Assembly (NCBI RefSeq): GCF_004153225.1
Contig: NZ_SEMB01000034.1
Location: 1 to 36,904, forward strand
Length of the DNA stretch: 36,904 nt
Reading direction: 5' to 3'
Source: Sporolactobacillus sp. THM7-7
GTDB taxonomy: Bacteria; Bacillota; Bacilli; Bacillales; Sporolactobacillaceae
How positions within the stretch are numbered: the stretch's first letter is position 1; the number at the start of each line of letters is the position of its first letter. The translations under genes and the position numbers were made by a program. Positions 16,575 through 24,538 of the stretch are shown in pieces. Under the pieces are notes generated by a model. The model was not told the DNA's origin. It was given only the letters and a program-made list of their open reading frames with translations, and did not search any database.

Positions 16575-18152
16575 ATGATCCCGGATGTAACACTTGCTTC
16601 GCTTGCTTTGCCGTGTGACGGAATGCCGGACATAAATACGATGAACGCTGCAGCGTTGAATGGATCGCTGGAGGATTTGCCGCCTCTTTCCGACAAAAGA
16701 GATTTGGTGCTCCTCGATGAGAACGGTCGTCCGGCGGGTTGGATTCCCTTTGAGAGGCTGGCCGACGGGCTTCTGGAACGATACAAGAGGCTCGCAGCGC
16801 ATTATGAGGCGCTGCTCGAGTCGATTGACGATGCGGTGACGGTGGTGAATCAGACGGGCCATATCTCCGGTTGGAACCGCGGCGCCGACCGTCTTTACCA
16901 CTATTCTGAGAAGAAAGTGTCAGAAAAACCGATTACCCGTTTTTTTAAAGAAGATGCTCTCGTGCTGATGTCTGTCCTGAATGGCGGCAAGCACGTGAAA
17001 AAAAAGTACAATCAGCCGGCGCCGGACGTCCATGTGCTGATCAACGCGATTCCGGTGACGCTAGAGGAGCACATCATCGGCGGCATTTCCGTTGAGCGGA
17101 ACATCAGCGACGTTGTGAAACTGAACGAAGAACTTTCATCGACTACGGCCTATATTCAGCACCTGGAAAGCAGGCTCGAGACGAATCATGAAGATGGGCC
17201 GTTTCATAAAATCAAGGGACGGGCCCCGGCACTGCGGGCGGCCATCCGGCTGTCTAAAAAAGTGGCGATGACGGACGCTTCGGTGCTGATCACCGGGGAA
17301 AGCGGAGTTGGCAAGGAACTGTTTGCCCAGGCGATCCATCAAGCAAGCGCCCGGGCATCCCGTCCGTTTGTCGCAGTCAATTGCGGGGCCATTCCGCCGG
17401 CGCTTTTTGAAAGCGAACTGTTCGGCTATGATCGGGGGGCTTTTACGGGAGCCTTGCGAGAGGGAAAGAAAGGGAGGATGGATGCGGCCAAAGGCGGTAC
17501 GCTGTTTCTCGATGAAATCGGAGAAATGCCTCAGGAACTCCAGGTCAAATTGTTAAGGGTGCTTCAGGAAAAACAATTCTACCGCGTCGGCGGAAACCGG
17601 GCGATACCGATGGATACCCGAATCATCGCGGCGACCAATCGCGATATGGCGTCCATGGTGTCGCGCGGCCGCTTCAGGGCGGATCTCTATTACCGTTTAA
17701 ACGTGGTTTCCATCAACATACCGGCGCTCCGGGAGCGGATTGAAGATATCCCGGAGCTGGCCCAGGGTTATTTGAAGGCTTTTGCTTTGAAGTACAAAAA
17801 ACCCGTTCCCGAACTTGATCCGGAAGTGATGGTCCGTTTCATGCAGCACAGCTGGCCGGGCAATATCCGTGAATTGCGCAACACGGTGGAACGGCTGATG
17901 ATCCTCGCCGAAGGAAACGTCATTACGACGGATCTGCTCCCGGAATCCTTTTTTGAGGATGCGAAGACGGCCTCCGCACCCCGACCGTCTGATGGATCCG
18001 CGATGATCAGGGAAGCGTCGGAAAAAGAAAGAGTCAGACGGGCGATGCAGAAAACGTTCGGCAACAAGTCCGCCGCGGCCAAACTGCTCGGCATATCCAG
18101 AGTAACTCTGTATAACCGGCTGAAAAAGTACTTTCCTGACGGAAAAGAATAG
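16575..18152 (+). CDS. Sigma-54-dependent activator, RocR-like
   Basis: A 525-residue enhancer-binding protein. An N-terminal region with a short CBS-like stretch (DLVLLDENGRPAGWIPFERL, 43-62) leads into a PAS domain (about 76-185) that presumably senses a ligand such as proline. The AAA+ domain spans about 212-440, with Walker A GESGVGKE (241-248), the sigma-54-contacting GAFTGA (289-294), Walker B TLFLDE (309-314) and WPGNIRELRN. A Fis-type helix-turn-helix ends the protein (about 484-521: AAAKLLGISRVTLYNRLKK). ATG 16575 follows AAAGGAG. It is divergent from the put operon and its perfect sigma-54 promoter, so it very probably activates that operon, as RocR does for roc genes in Bacillus subtilis. 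It is longer than RocR. A TATAAT at 16465-16470 may be its own -10. Confidence 0.93.
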   Translation: MIPDVTLASLALPCDGMPDINTMNAAALNGSLEDLPPLSDKRDLVLLDENGRPAGWIPFERLADGLLERYKRLAAHYEALLESIDDAVTVVNQTGHISGWNRGADRLYHYSEKKVSEKPITRFFKEDALVLMSVLNGGKHVKKKYNQPAPDVHVLINAIPVTLEEHIIGGISVERNISDVVKLNEELSSTTAYIQHLESRLETNHEDGPFHKIKGRAPALRAAIRLSKKVAMTDASVLITGESGVGKELFAQAIHQASARASRPFVAVNCGAIPPALFESELFGYDRGAFTGALREGKKGRMDAAKGGTLFLDEIGEMPQELQVKLLRVLQEKQFYRVGGNRAIPMDTRIIAATNRDMASMVSRGRFRADLYYRLNVVSINIPALRERIEDIPELAQGYLKAFALKYKKPVPELDPEVMVRFMQHSWPGNIRELRNTVERLMILAEGNVITTDLLPESFFEDAKTASAPRPSDGSAMIREASEKERVRRAMQKTFGNKSAAAKLLGISRVTLYNRLKKYFPDGKE

Positions 18153-18324
18153 GGGATGGGCTCGTAATCCGGAAATGAGGGCGCAAGCGCGATAATCGAA
18201 ACCATCTTCGAATAGCGGACACATGAAAAGTCCGGAAAAATAGCTGACGGATTGATTCCTCCGTTTAAGATACATAAAATTTCCGGCGGATTTAAAGATT
18301 AAGAAAAACTAAGGATGGATTAAG

Positions 18325-18375
18325 AAAAGCTAAGATCAGTTAGCGTCAAAATCTCGCTTCGTCGGGTTTCTTCAT
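18325..18375 (+). repeat. Dispersed repeat, copy A (degenerate)
   Basis: AAGATCAGTTAGCGTCAAAATCTCGCTTCGTCGGGTTTCTTCATC aligns along its length with sites at 28030-28078 and 36290-36335 (pattern TCAG-GGCGTCA-AGGCCCC-CTTCGCCA-TT-TCT); this copy is the most diverged. It sits in the 373-bp region before the ABC operon, which otherwise holds only that operon's promoter. Confidence 0.4.
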
Positions 18376-18446
18376 CAGCTTTTTACAGGCTCATCGGAAA
18401 ACTTCTAAAATGTTTTCCATTCGACACATTTCCCGAGGATTTGCTA

Positions 18447-18475
18447 TTGACACTTTTTCACACCTAGTGTATTAT
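18447..18475 (+). promoter_or_regulatory. Sigma-A promoter of the ABC operon
   Basis: TTGACA (18447-18452), a 17-bp spacer and TATTAT (18470-18475) form a strong vegetative promoter about 45 bp upstream of the first gene. Confidence 0.88.
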
Positions 18476-18495
18476 TTGACCAGTACAGTAATACA
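18468..18495. promoter_or_regulatory. Candidate operator for the YtrA-type repressor
   Basis: TGTATTA (18468-18474) and TAATACA (18489-18495) are perfect inverted repeats 14 bp apart. They overlap the -10 and start-site region, so a bound dimer would block transcription. The cognate regulator is probably the GntR-type protein encoded in the operon. Confidence 0.6.
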
Positions 18496-18525
18496 AAGAT
18501 AGATAAATGTTTTGGGGGATGTCTT

Positions 18526-19299
18526 ATGGCAGTTTGGACGGCACTTTTTAAAAAGGAAATGCGTCTTGGCAGTCTAGGTTTTATTGTTTTCCTTATTTTT
18601 GAATTGGCATTGATGGCCCTCGGACTCTATCTCGGGTTCCGCCGCGGCATGGCCGTCGACAGAGCGGCATTGGTAGGCATTGGCGCTTGGTTGATTGCCT
18701 GCCACTTTCTGTATCTTTTTTCTTACATGGTGATTAACGTGTTTCTTGAGCGGAAAACGTTTCACTTATGGCTGCACAACCCCCTGCCCGGATGGTCCAT
18801 GCTTGCCGCTAAATGGCTGAGCGGGGTTATCTACATGACGTTTTCCCTGCTGGCGGCCGCCCTGTATACGCTGCTCGGGCTCGCCATCACTCCTGATATT
18901 CATATTCCGCCGGACTTTCATCCGGTGCGCCTGGCAGTTGTAGGGATTATCTATCTGTACTGGATCGCGAGCTATATCGGCATTATCTTTACTTTTCTCT
19001 GGCTTTTCTACCGCGTCTTGCGCTCCAGAGCGGGCCGGTGGTCGTGGGGGATCATGCTTGCCGGTTTGATTGCGGCGGGGATTATCTTAACCAAGCTGAC
19101 CCGGTCAGGCGTGTTTTCGGTGATTACGGACTGGGGCGCGATTCCGGCTTCGCTGGTGAACTACTGGCTTCCGTTCCGTTACATACCGATAGACAATGTG
19201 CCCATTTATATCGGCGATTTTGTGTTTGATTTGTTCGTTATGGTATTTTTCTTTTTACTATCCGCCTGGCTAATGGATCATAAGCTGGAAGTGTCCTGA
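18526..19299 (+). CDS. ABC-2-type transport membrane protein
   Basis: A 257-residue, very hydrophobic protein with about six membrane helices (for example residues 16-36, 48-72, 93-118, 133-163, 173-189 and 229-251). The N-terminal amphipathic segment WTALFKKEMRLG is typical of ABC-2 permeases. It has no ATP-binding motif, so it would need one of the two ATPases encoded downstream. ATG 18526 follows GGGGGAT. It is the first gene of a five-gene operon under a sigma-A promoter with an overlapping operator. The substrate is unknown; related YtrA-linked systems respond to cell-envelope antibiotics. Confidence 0.8.
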   Translation: MAVWTALFKKEMRLGSLGFIVFLIFELALMALGLYLGFRRGMAVDRAALVGIGAWLIACHFLYLFSYMVINVFLERKTFHLWLHNPLPGWSMLAAKWLSGVIYMTFSLLAAALYTLLGLAITPDIHIPPDFHPVRLAVVGIIYLYWIASYIGIIFTFLWLFYRVLRSRAGRWSWGIMLAGLIAAGIILTKLTRSGVFSVITDWGAIPASLVNYWLPFRYIPIDNVPIYIGDFVFDLFVMVFFFLLSAWLMDHKLEVS

Positions 19300-19335
19300 A
19301 GAACTGGGCCGGAAATCGTACGAGGAGGGGAAAAG

Positions 19336-19719
19336 ATGGCAGAGACGTTCAATCCGTCCACTCCGATTTATCTCCAGCTTTGCGAACGCATCAAGAACCG
19401 GATCATCCGCGGGGAGATCGGCATCGGCGAGCGGCTGCCGTCTGTACGGGATCTGGCAATTGACTCGGGGGTGAATCCGAACACGGTGCAAAGGACCTAT
19501 CGCGAGCTGGAAGAGATGGGTATTGTTGAGAAGCGAAGGGGCCAGGGAACCTATGTCACGGAAAATACGACTATCTTGGATCGAGTCAGGGATGAGCTGA
19601 AAGAAGCGCACATTAAGGCGTTTGTTCATGAGATGCGCGAGATGGGCTACTCAGTCAGTGAGATGCTCGATGGCCTGAATCAGTATTTGGAAAATATCAG
19701 GAGGGAGAGGGACGAGTGA
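19336..19719 (+). CDS. GntR-family regulator, YtrA subfamily
   Basis: A 127-residue protein: an N-terminal winged helix (about residues 9-75: PIYLQLCERIKNRIIRGEI, ERLPSVRDLAIDSGVNPNTVQRTYRELE, a GQGTYV wing) and only a short C-terminal helical tail for dimerisation. This is the hallmark of the YtrA subfamily, which lacks a ligand-binding domain and usually represses its own ABC transporter operon. ATG follows AGGAGGGG. Its stop overlaps the GTG start of the next gene (GTGA), so the two are translationally coupled. Confidence 0.92.
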   Translation: MAETFNPSTPIYLQLCERIKNRIIRGEIGIGERLPSVRDLAIDSGVNPNTVQRTYRELEEMGIVEKRRGQGTYVTENTTILDRVRDELKEAHIKAFVHEMREMGYSVSEMLDGLNQYLENIRRERDE

Positions 19720-20414
19720 TTCAGCTGGATAATGTTTCTAAGCGTTATCTGACAAAAAAGGCGCTGAAAAATGTCAGCCTGCAGATCGAACCCGGCCACA
19801 TTGTCGGACTCATCGGGTCGAACGGAAGCGGAAAGTCGACGACGCTGAAACTGATTTCCGGTCTGATTCGGCCGACAAAAGGGACAGTGCTGATCGACGG
19901 GACGATGGCTGACCGGCGGGCATGCCGGAAAATCGCCTACTTGTCGGAGTTGGATGCCTACTATTCTTTTTTTACAGTCAAGCAGACGGTCGACTTCTAC
20001 GAGCAGACGTTTCATGATTTCAATCGGGAAAAGGCGGAAGAGATGATTGACTTTATGAAGCTGGACCGGGACCAGAAAGTAAAAAACCTGTCTAAAGGAA
20101 ATCGCGGGCGCCTCAAGATCGTGGTCACGCTTTCCCGTGAAGCCCCATTTATTCTTATGGACGAACCGCTGTCGGGCCTTGACCCGATGGTGCGCCAGTC
20201 GATTGTCAAAGGGCTGATTTCCTTTATTGACCTGGAAAAACAGACGATCGTTCTGACGACGCACGAATTGCAGGAGATTGAACCGCTTTTAGACACGGTG
20301 ATTTTGATTAAAGACGGCGAAATTCTCGATCAGCGGCGCGTCGAGGATATTCGCAGCAAAGAAAATCTAAGTTTAGTCGATTGGATGGTGAAAAAGTATG
20401 AGTCGTTCTGTTGA
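19716..20414 (+). CDS. ABC transporter ATP-binding protein 1
   Basis: A 232-residue ATPase with Walker A GSNGSGKST (34-42), a Q-loop-position glutamate in YLSELDAYY, the signature LSKGNRGRLKI (unusual: LSKGN in place of LSGGQ), Walker B FILMDEP and an H-loop histidine in TTHELQE. The divergent signature matches the YtrB-like ATPases that pair with YtrA regulators. It starts with GTG overlapping the previous stop. Confidence 0.92.
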   Translation: MIQLDNVSKRYLTKKALKNVSLQIEPGHIVGLIGSNGSGKSTTLKLISGLIRPTKGTVLIDGTMADRRACRKIAYLSELDAYYSFFTVKQTVDFYEQTFHDFNREKAEEMIDFMKLDRDQKVKNLSKGNRGRLKIVVTLSREAPFILMDEPLSGLDPMVRQSIVKGLISFIDLEKQTIVLTTHELQEIEPLLDTVILIKDGEILDQRRVEDIRSKENLSLVDWMVKKYESFC

Positions 20415-21336
20415 AGAGAAGAAGCCTGCGGTTAAGCTGGAGCACGTGACGAAAAAGATTGGCGGAAAGACGATCATTGACGACCTGAGTTTTGAAATCT
20501 ATAAAGGCGAAGTCTTTGGCTTCCTCGGGCCGAACGGCGCCGGGAAGACGACGACGATCCGCATGCTCGTCGGTCTGATGAAGATGACAAAAGGTAATAT
20601 TTTTATTCAGGGACATAGCATAAAAGGCGAGTTTAAGGAAGCGATCAGGCAGGTCGGAGCGATCGTCGAAAATCCGGAAATGTACAAATTTCTAACCGGT
20701 TATCAGAATCTGAAACATTACGCCCGCATGATTCCCGGTATCGACAAGAAGCGCATTGACGAGGTCGTCAAGCTTGTTGAACTGGAAGAGCGAATTAACG
20801 AGAAGGTGAAGCGTTACTCGCTCGGGATGCGACAGAGGCTCGGCGTCGCCCAGGCGATGCTTCACCGGCCTTCCGTGCTGATTCTCGATGAACCGACGAA
20901 CGGGCTCGATCCGCAGGGGATTCATGATTTGCGCAATTATCTTCACGAACTGGCGTATAAAGAGGGGGTTGCCGTTATCGTCTCGAGCCACCTGCTTTCG
21001 GAAATGCAGCTGATGTGCGACCGGATTGGCATTATCCAGAAGGGTAAACTGCTCGGGGTGGAGTCGGTGAACGATTTTGTCCATCAGGGCGGTGAAAAAG
21101 TTCGGCTGACAGTTGACGACGGCGCGATGGCGGCAAAAGTGATTCATCAGAAGCTGGCGATGGAGTCAGCGTCGATTGAGACCGAGACGATCGAGATTGA
21201 GGCGGGACGCGAAAAAGTCCCGGTTATCATCGATACACTCGTGCATGCGAATGTGAAAATTTATGAAGTGGTTTCGGTAACCCAATCGCTCGAAGACAGA
21301 TTTTTGGAAGTCACGGGGGGGAAGGCTCTTGTCTAA
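20398..21336 (+). CDS. ABC transporter ATP-binding protein 2 (BcrA/drug-export type)
   Basis: A 312-residue ATPase with Walker A GPNGAGKTT (about 43-51), the signature YSLGMRQRLGVAQ, Walker B VLILDEPTNGLDPQG and the H-loop SSHLL. The C-terminal extension of about 90 residues is common in the BcrA/YtrE-like export family. It overlaps the first ATPase gene by 17 bp and the following permease gene by 8 bp, so these three genes form one tightly coupled unit. Confidence 0.92.
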   Translation: MSRSVEEKKPAVKLEHVTKKIGGKTIIDDLSFEIYKGEVFGFLGPNGAGKTTTIRMLVGLMKMTKGNIFIQGHSIKGEFKEAIRQVGAIVENPEMYKFLTGYQNLKHYARMIPGIDKKRIDEVVKLVELEERINEKVKRYSLGMRQRLGVAQAMLHRPSVLILDEPTNGLDPQGIHDLRNYLHELAYKEGVAVIVSSHLLSEMQLMCDRIGIIQKGKLLGVESVNDFVHQGGEKVRLTVDDGAMAAKVIHQKLAMESASIETETIEIEAGREKVPVIIDTLVHANVKIYEVVSVTQSLEDRFLEVTGGKALV

Positions 21337-22285
21337 TTTTTTCTCACTTATTCAAAATGAAAATATGAAAATATATCGCAGAAGCGGGACCAAGGTAATG
21401 CTCATTATCCTGCTCGGCCTGCTTCTTGTCGGGGCGCTGATTACTAAGCTCAATACCCCTGAACCGAAAGCCGATTCACAGTGGAAACAGCATCTGGCTC
21501 AGGAGAATCAGGGTATGCAGCAGAACTTGAATCAAATGAAAGGCAATGATGCATATGCCAATTACCTCAAGAGTGAGATCGCCATTAACCAGTACCGGAT
21601 CGACCATAATCTAGAACCGGCTCAAGGGACGACGCTGTGGAGCTTCGTCGAAGACTCGACAAGCATTATGATCCTTGTCATCAGTATTTTTACAATTATC
21701 GTCGTCTCTACCTCGATCGCGAGCGAATTTAACACCGGAACGATTAAACTGCTTCTGATCCGGCCGATTTATCGTACCGAGATTTTACTCTCGAAATATA
21801 TTGCTGCTTTATTGTTCGCTTTACTCTCTCTCGTTGTTTTATTCCTCTTTTCCTGGCTGATCGGCGGTATTTTCTTCGGATTCGGAGGAGCGGATGAGGT
21901 ACATTTGAGTTATATCGGTGGAGAGGTGCAGGAGACAAGCTGGACACTGGCTATCTGGAAAGAGTATCTCTTGCACGGCGCTTCGCTCTGCATGATGGTG
22001 ACGCTTGCCGGAGTCATTGCTTCCTTGTTCCGTAACGGCGGTCTGTCGATCGGCCTGACCATTTTCCTCCTGATGGGGTCCAATACGATTCTGACGCTGA
22101 TCAGCAAATATGAATGGGTCAAGTACGTGCTGTTTGCGAATCTGGATCTGACACAATATGACAACGGGACTCAGCTGCGCGAGGACATGTCGCTCGGATT
22201 CTCGCTTGGCGTGCTCGCCGTCTATTATGTCATTTTTGTCATTTGCGGCTGGCTGTTCTTCACGAAGCGGGATGTCAAAGCGTAA
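21329..22285 (+). CDS. ABC-2 family permease
   Basis: A 318-residue permease. The first helix (about 24-40) is followed by a large extracytoplasmic loop of about 75 residues rich in Gln and Asn (about 42-100). Five more helices follow (for example 112-130, 158-180, 209-225, 233-252 and 292-312). The SEFNTGTIKLLLIRPIYRTEILLSKY segment after the second helix is typical of ABC-2 permeases of bacitracin-type exporters. TTG 21329 follows a G-rich site (GGGGGGAAGG). A terminator follows at 22383. Confidence 0.9.
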   Translation: MSNFFSLIQNENMKIYRRSGTKVMLIILLGLLLVGALITKLNTPEPKADSQWKQHLAQENQGMQQNLNQMKGNDAYANYLKSEIAINQYRIDHNLEPAQGTTLWSFVEDSTSIMILVISIFTIIVVSTSIASEFNTGTIKLLLIRPIYRTEILLSKYIAALLFALLSLVVLFLFSWLIGGIFFGFGGADEVHLSYIGGEVQETSWTLAIWKEYLLHGASLCMMVTLAGVIASLFRNGGLSIGLTIFLLMGSNTILTLISKYEWVKYVLFANLDLTQYDNGTQLREDMSLGFSLGVLAVYYVIFVICGWLFFTKRDVKA

Positions 22286-22382
22286 AGGAAACAAAGCCAT
22301 GGGCAAGCTTTTTCACAGAAGCGTCGCTGACGCCGTACGCTGATCGCTGAGAAAAACATTGAGAAAAACATATAGAAAGGTA

Positions 22383-22416
22383 AAATCCGCATCGGAAGAG
22401 CCCGTGCGGATTTTTT
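22383..22416 (+). terminator. Intrinsic terminator of the ABC operon
   Basis: AAATCCGCA (22383-22391) pairs with TGCGGATTT (22405-22413) and is followed by further T residues. Confidence 0.9.
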
Positions 22417-22442
22417 ATATTAAAAAGGTGCAAAGAAGACTA

Positions 22443-22970
22443 TATCGTTTATTCGAGGCTCACATTCTGCAGCTGCGGGTCCTGATTCAGTGATTCCGAG
22501 CGGACATTCTGCAGCTGGGGGTCCTGATTCAGTGATTCCGAGCATACATTCTGCAGCTGCGGGCCCTGATTCTGTGATTCCGAGCAGACATACTGTCGTT
22601 TCTCGCTCGTATTCTGCCGTTCCGAGCAGACATTCTGCAGTTGTGGGTCCCGATTCTGTGAATCCGAGCGGGAATTCTGCAGCTGCAGGTCCTGATTCTG
22701 TGATTCCGAGCAGACATACTGCAGCTGCGGGCCCCGATTCTGTGAATCCGAGCAGACATTCTGCAGCTGCGGGCCCCGATTCAGTGATTCCGAGCGGACA
22801 TTCTGCAGCTGCGGGTCCTGATTCAGTGATTCCGAGCATACATTCTGCAGCTGCGGGTCCTGATTCTGCCGTTTCGCGCTCGTATTTTGCCGTTCCGACC
22901 TGACATTCTACGGTTCCGATGCCCTATTCTACAGTTCCAGCTTCTATTTGTCAGTTTCCAGCTTAACATT
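22443..22970 (-). repeat. Tandem array 2: about 25 units of the 21-bp repeat family, inverted
   Basis: The array is built of 21-bp units without phase loss: ATTC at 22464 and the last unit at 22968 are exactly 24 periods apart. Read on the minus strand, half the units follow the array-1 skeleton GAATG-N6-CGGAA-N5 (for example N6 TCCGCT, N5 TCACT). They alternate with units of the form GAATC-AGGACC-CGCAG-CTGCA. Units near the high-coordinate end (22590-22640 and 22870-22960) are the closest to array 1, including CGGAACGGCA and GGAACTGTA tails. It lies between the ABC operon terminator and lipL, downstream of lipL in the minus direction. Confidence 0.93.
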
Positions 22971-23087
22971 ATTGTTGGATGGGTATTCGGGCTGAGAATG
23001 GGACAAAAATGGGTAAACGCCGGGCAGTCGAAGAAAAATAGGACGAGTCGGGAGCATTTACTTTATAAAGGACACCTGTTGAGAAAA

Positions 23088-23208
23088 CTCGGTCATATAT
23101 AACCGAGATGAATCAACGTCCTGGGTATCCGTTCCTGTGTTTGTCTATTGGCTTTTGCTCGTTCTTAATGACTAGGATGACCGGAATACATATTCTGTAA
23201 TATGTTCC
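23088..23208. other. Two stem-loops downstream of lipL
   Basis: CTCGGT (23088-23093) pairs with ACCGAG (23102-23107). CCGGAATACATAT and ATATGTTCCGG (about 23179-23208) form a longer, slightly bulged stem. Neither is followed by a clear T run on the minus strand. They may help end lipL transcription. Confidence 0.35.
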
Positions 23209-23238
23209 GGAATCCCGGTACTTTAGTGCCTATGTAGT

Positions 23239-24075
23239 TCATATGGATAAACCCGCAAACGCCTTCTCATTTCGGCGAATCATCCGTTCATAGTAATATC
23301 CAAAATGTTCGGATTCGAGCGGAGAAAGACGGGAAGGGACCACAGTTCCGAGGTTTCGGAGCGTGTGAAAAACGGCATTTCGGATCATCGTGACCGTCCA
23401 CTTTTGCCCATCGATTTCTTCCAGTGAAGCCATAACGCTCGGATCGATGTCGGGGTAGGTCAAACGTGTCTTTTCGTCCTGAACGCCGCTTCGATAGAAA
23501 TCGCGAATCAGACTGCCGCGCGTGGGACCGCTTCCGCTTACGCATAAGTAAATTTGGACGGCCACACCGCGTTTGACCCGGCGCTGCGAGATACCAGCAA
23601 ACTTTCGACCGCCCACACTGAGATCGTATCTTCCCGGGCAGTAGGATCGGCCAATCTCATGAACGTCAAAGCGAATACCATGCGGGCCGAGCAATTTGCC
23701 GATGAAATCAACCATTGCCTGATACGCTTCGTCAATGGAGATTGGCCGCTTTTTTTCGGAGAAGATTAAAGATAAATTAAGCACACCATCATCGAGAACG
23801 ACAGCGAGCCCGCCGGAATTTCTGGCCACGTAGTCAAAACCGGCATGACTTAGGACACGCAGCGCGTCCTGAAGATGAGGCATCCTTGTGTCCTGAATGC
23901 CGAGCATCACCGTCCGCTGGTGAACCCATAGCCTGGCCGCGCAGGGCGATTCACCTGAGCCAACCGACCGGCACAGTGTGTCGTCGATCGCGAAAGACTG
24001 CCGCCCGTCAAAGTCGGGCCCCATGGAAGACTGATCCATCACCCGCCAGGTGGGCTGCTTGAGAAGAGGAGACAT
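23239..24075 (-). CDS. lipL: Octanoyl-[GcvH]:protein N-octanoyltransferase LipL
   Basis: A 278-residue protein of the biotin/lipoate ligase fold (YwfL type). LipL moves octanoyl groups from GcvH to the E2 subunits of 2-oxoacid dehydrogenases by amidotransfer. Cys146 in IGRSYCPGRYDLSVGGRKFAG fits the acyl-thioester cysteine of Bacillus LipL, and Lys158 is the conserved family lysine; the RNSGGLAVVLDDGVLN segment lines the lipoyl pocket. ATG 24075 is preceded by AAGGGCG, a modest site. It is alone on its strand, whereas in Bacillus subtilis it sits near pta. Confidence 0.93.
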   Translation of the reverse strand: MSPLLKQPTWRVMDQSSMGPDFDGRQSFAIDDTLCRSVGSGESPCAARLWVHQRTVMLGIQDTRMPHLQDALRVLSHAGFDYVARNSGGLAVVLDDGVLNLSLIFSEKKRPISIDEAYQAMVDFIGKLLGPHGIRFDVHEIGRSYCPGRYDLSVGGRKFAGISQRRVKRGVAVQIYLCVSGSGPTRGSLIRDFYRSGVQDEKTRLTYPDIDPSVMASLEEIDGQKWTVTMIRNAVFHTLRNLGTVVPSRLSPLESEHFGYYYERMIRRNEKAFAGLSI

Positions 24076-24437
24076 ACCGCAATCGCGCCCTTCGTTAGTA
24101 ACTGATTATAGTATAACAGAAGAGCACGCTTTCACGGTAAAGGATACCCGCCCTGCACACTCGATCGCAATGGCAGAGGAGCGTTATTATGGTGATTGAC
24201 AGCCTCATCCTCTAGATTAAATAAATGTTTCATTAAAGCAGGACTTGGTTGATCGGCCCATAATTTGGGGTAAACTTTCTTCGATGTGACTAACTTTTGC
24301 TCCCCTTTTTGGCTGACTTGATTGGATGGAGCTTTTCACGCTTTTGGTTAAAATTTTTCCATGATTCCGGCGAAGAATGTAACGCGGCCAGGCCGCCCGG
24401 CGGGGAAGCAAAAAAAGATTGGCTATACCCGCGATTC

Positions 24438-24466
24438 TTGCCAGATGACGAGCCGACCAGTATAAT
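24438..24466 (+). promoter_or_regulatory. Sigma-A promoter of the yhhQ-queF region
   Basis: TTGCCA (24438-24443), a 17-bp spacer and TATAAT (24461-24466) would start transcription about 12 nt before the preQ1 riboswitch. The rest of 24076-24437 shows no gene; a TTGACA near 24196 lacks a matching -10. Confidence 0.85.
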
Positions 24467-24485
24467 CAATAGCGTTATCTGGCTT

Positions 24486-24532
24486 GGCAGAGTTCGAAAC
24501 CCTCCTCTGCCTTACCAAAAAAACTACGGGAG
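24486..24532 (+). ncRNA. preQ1-I riboswitch upstream of yhhQ
   Basis: The P1 stem is GGCAGAG (24486-24492) with CTCTGCC (24505-24511). The loop TTCGAAACCCTC and the A-rich tail TTACCAAAAAAACTACGGG match the class I preQ1 aptamer. The tail GGG (24528-24530) can pair with the loop CCC (24500-24502) to make the pseudoknot. That GGG is part of GGGAG, the Shine-Dalgarno sequence of yhhQ, so ligand binding should block translation. No terminator intervenes, which supports translational control. Confidence 0.92.
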
Positions 24533-24538
24533 TGACGA

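Noticed and set aside
22420-22903. Long open frames on both strands across array 2
   Set aside because: Same cause as in array 1: repeat periodicity divisible by three, low complexity and no translation signals.
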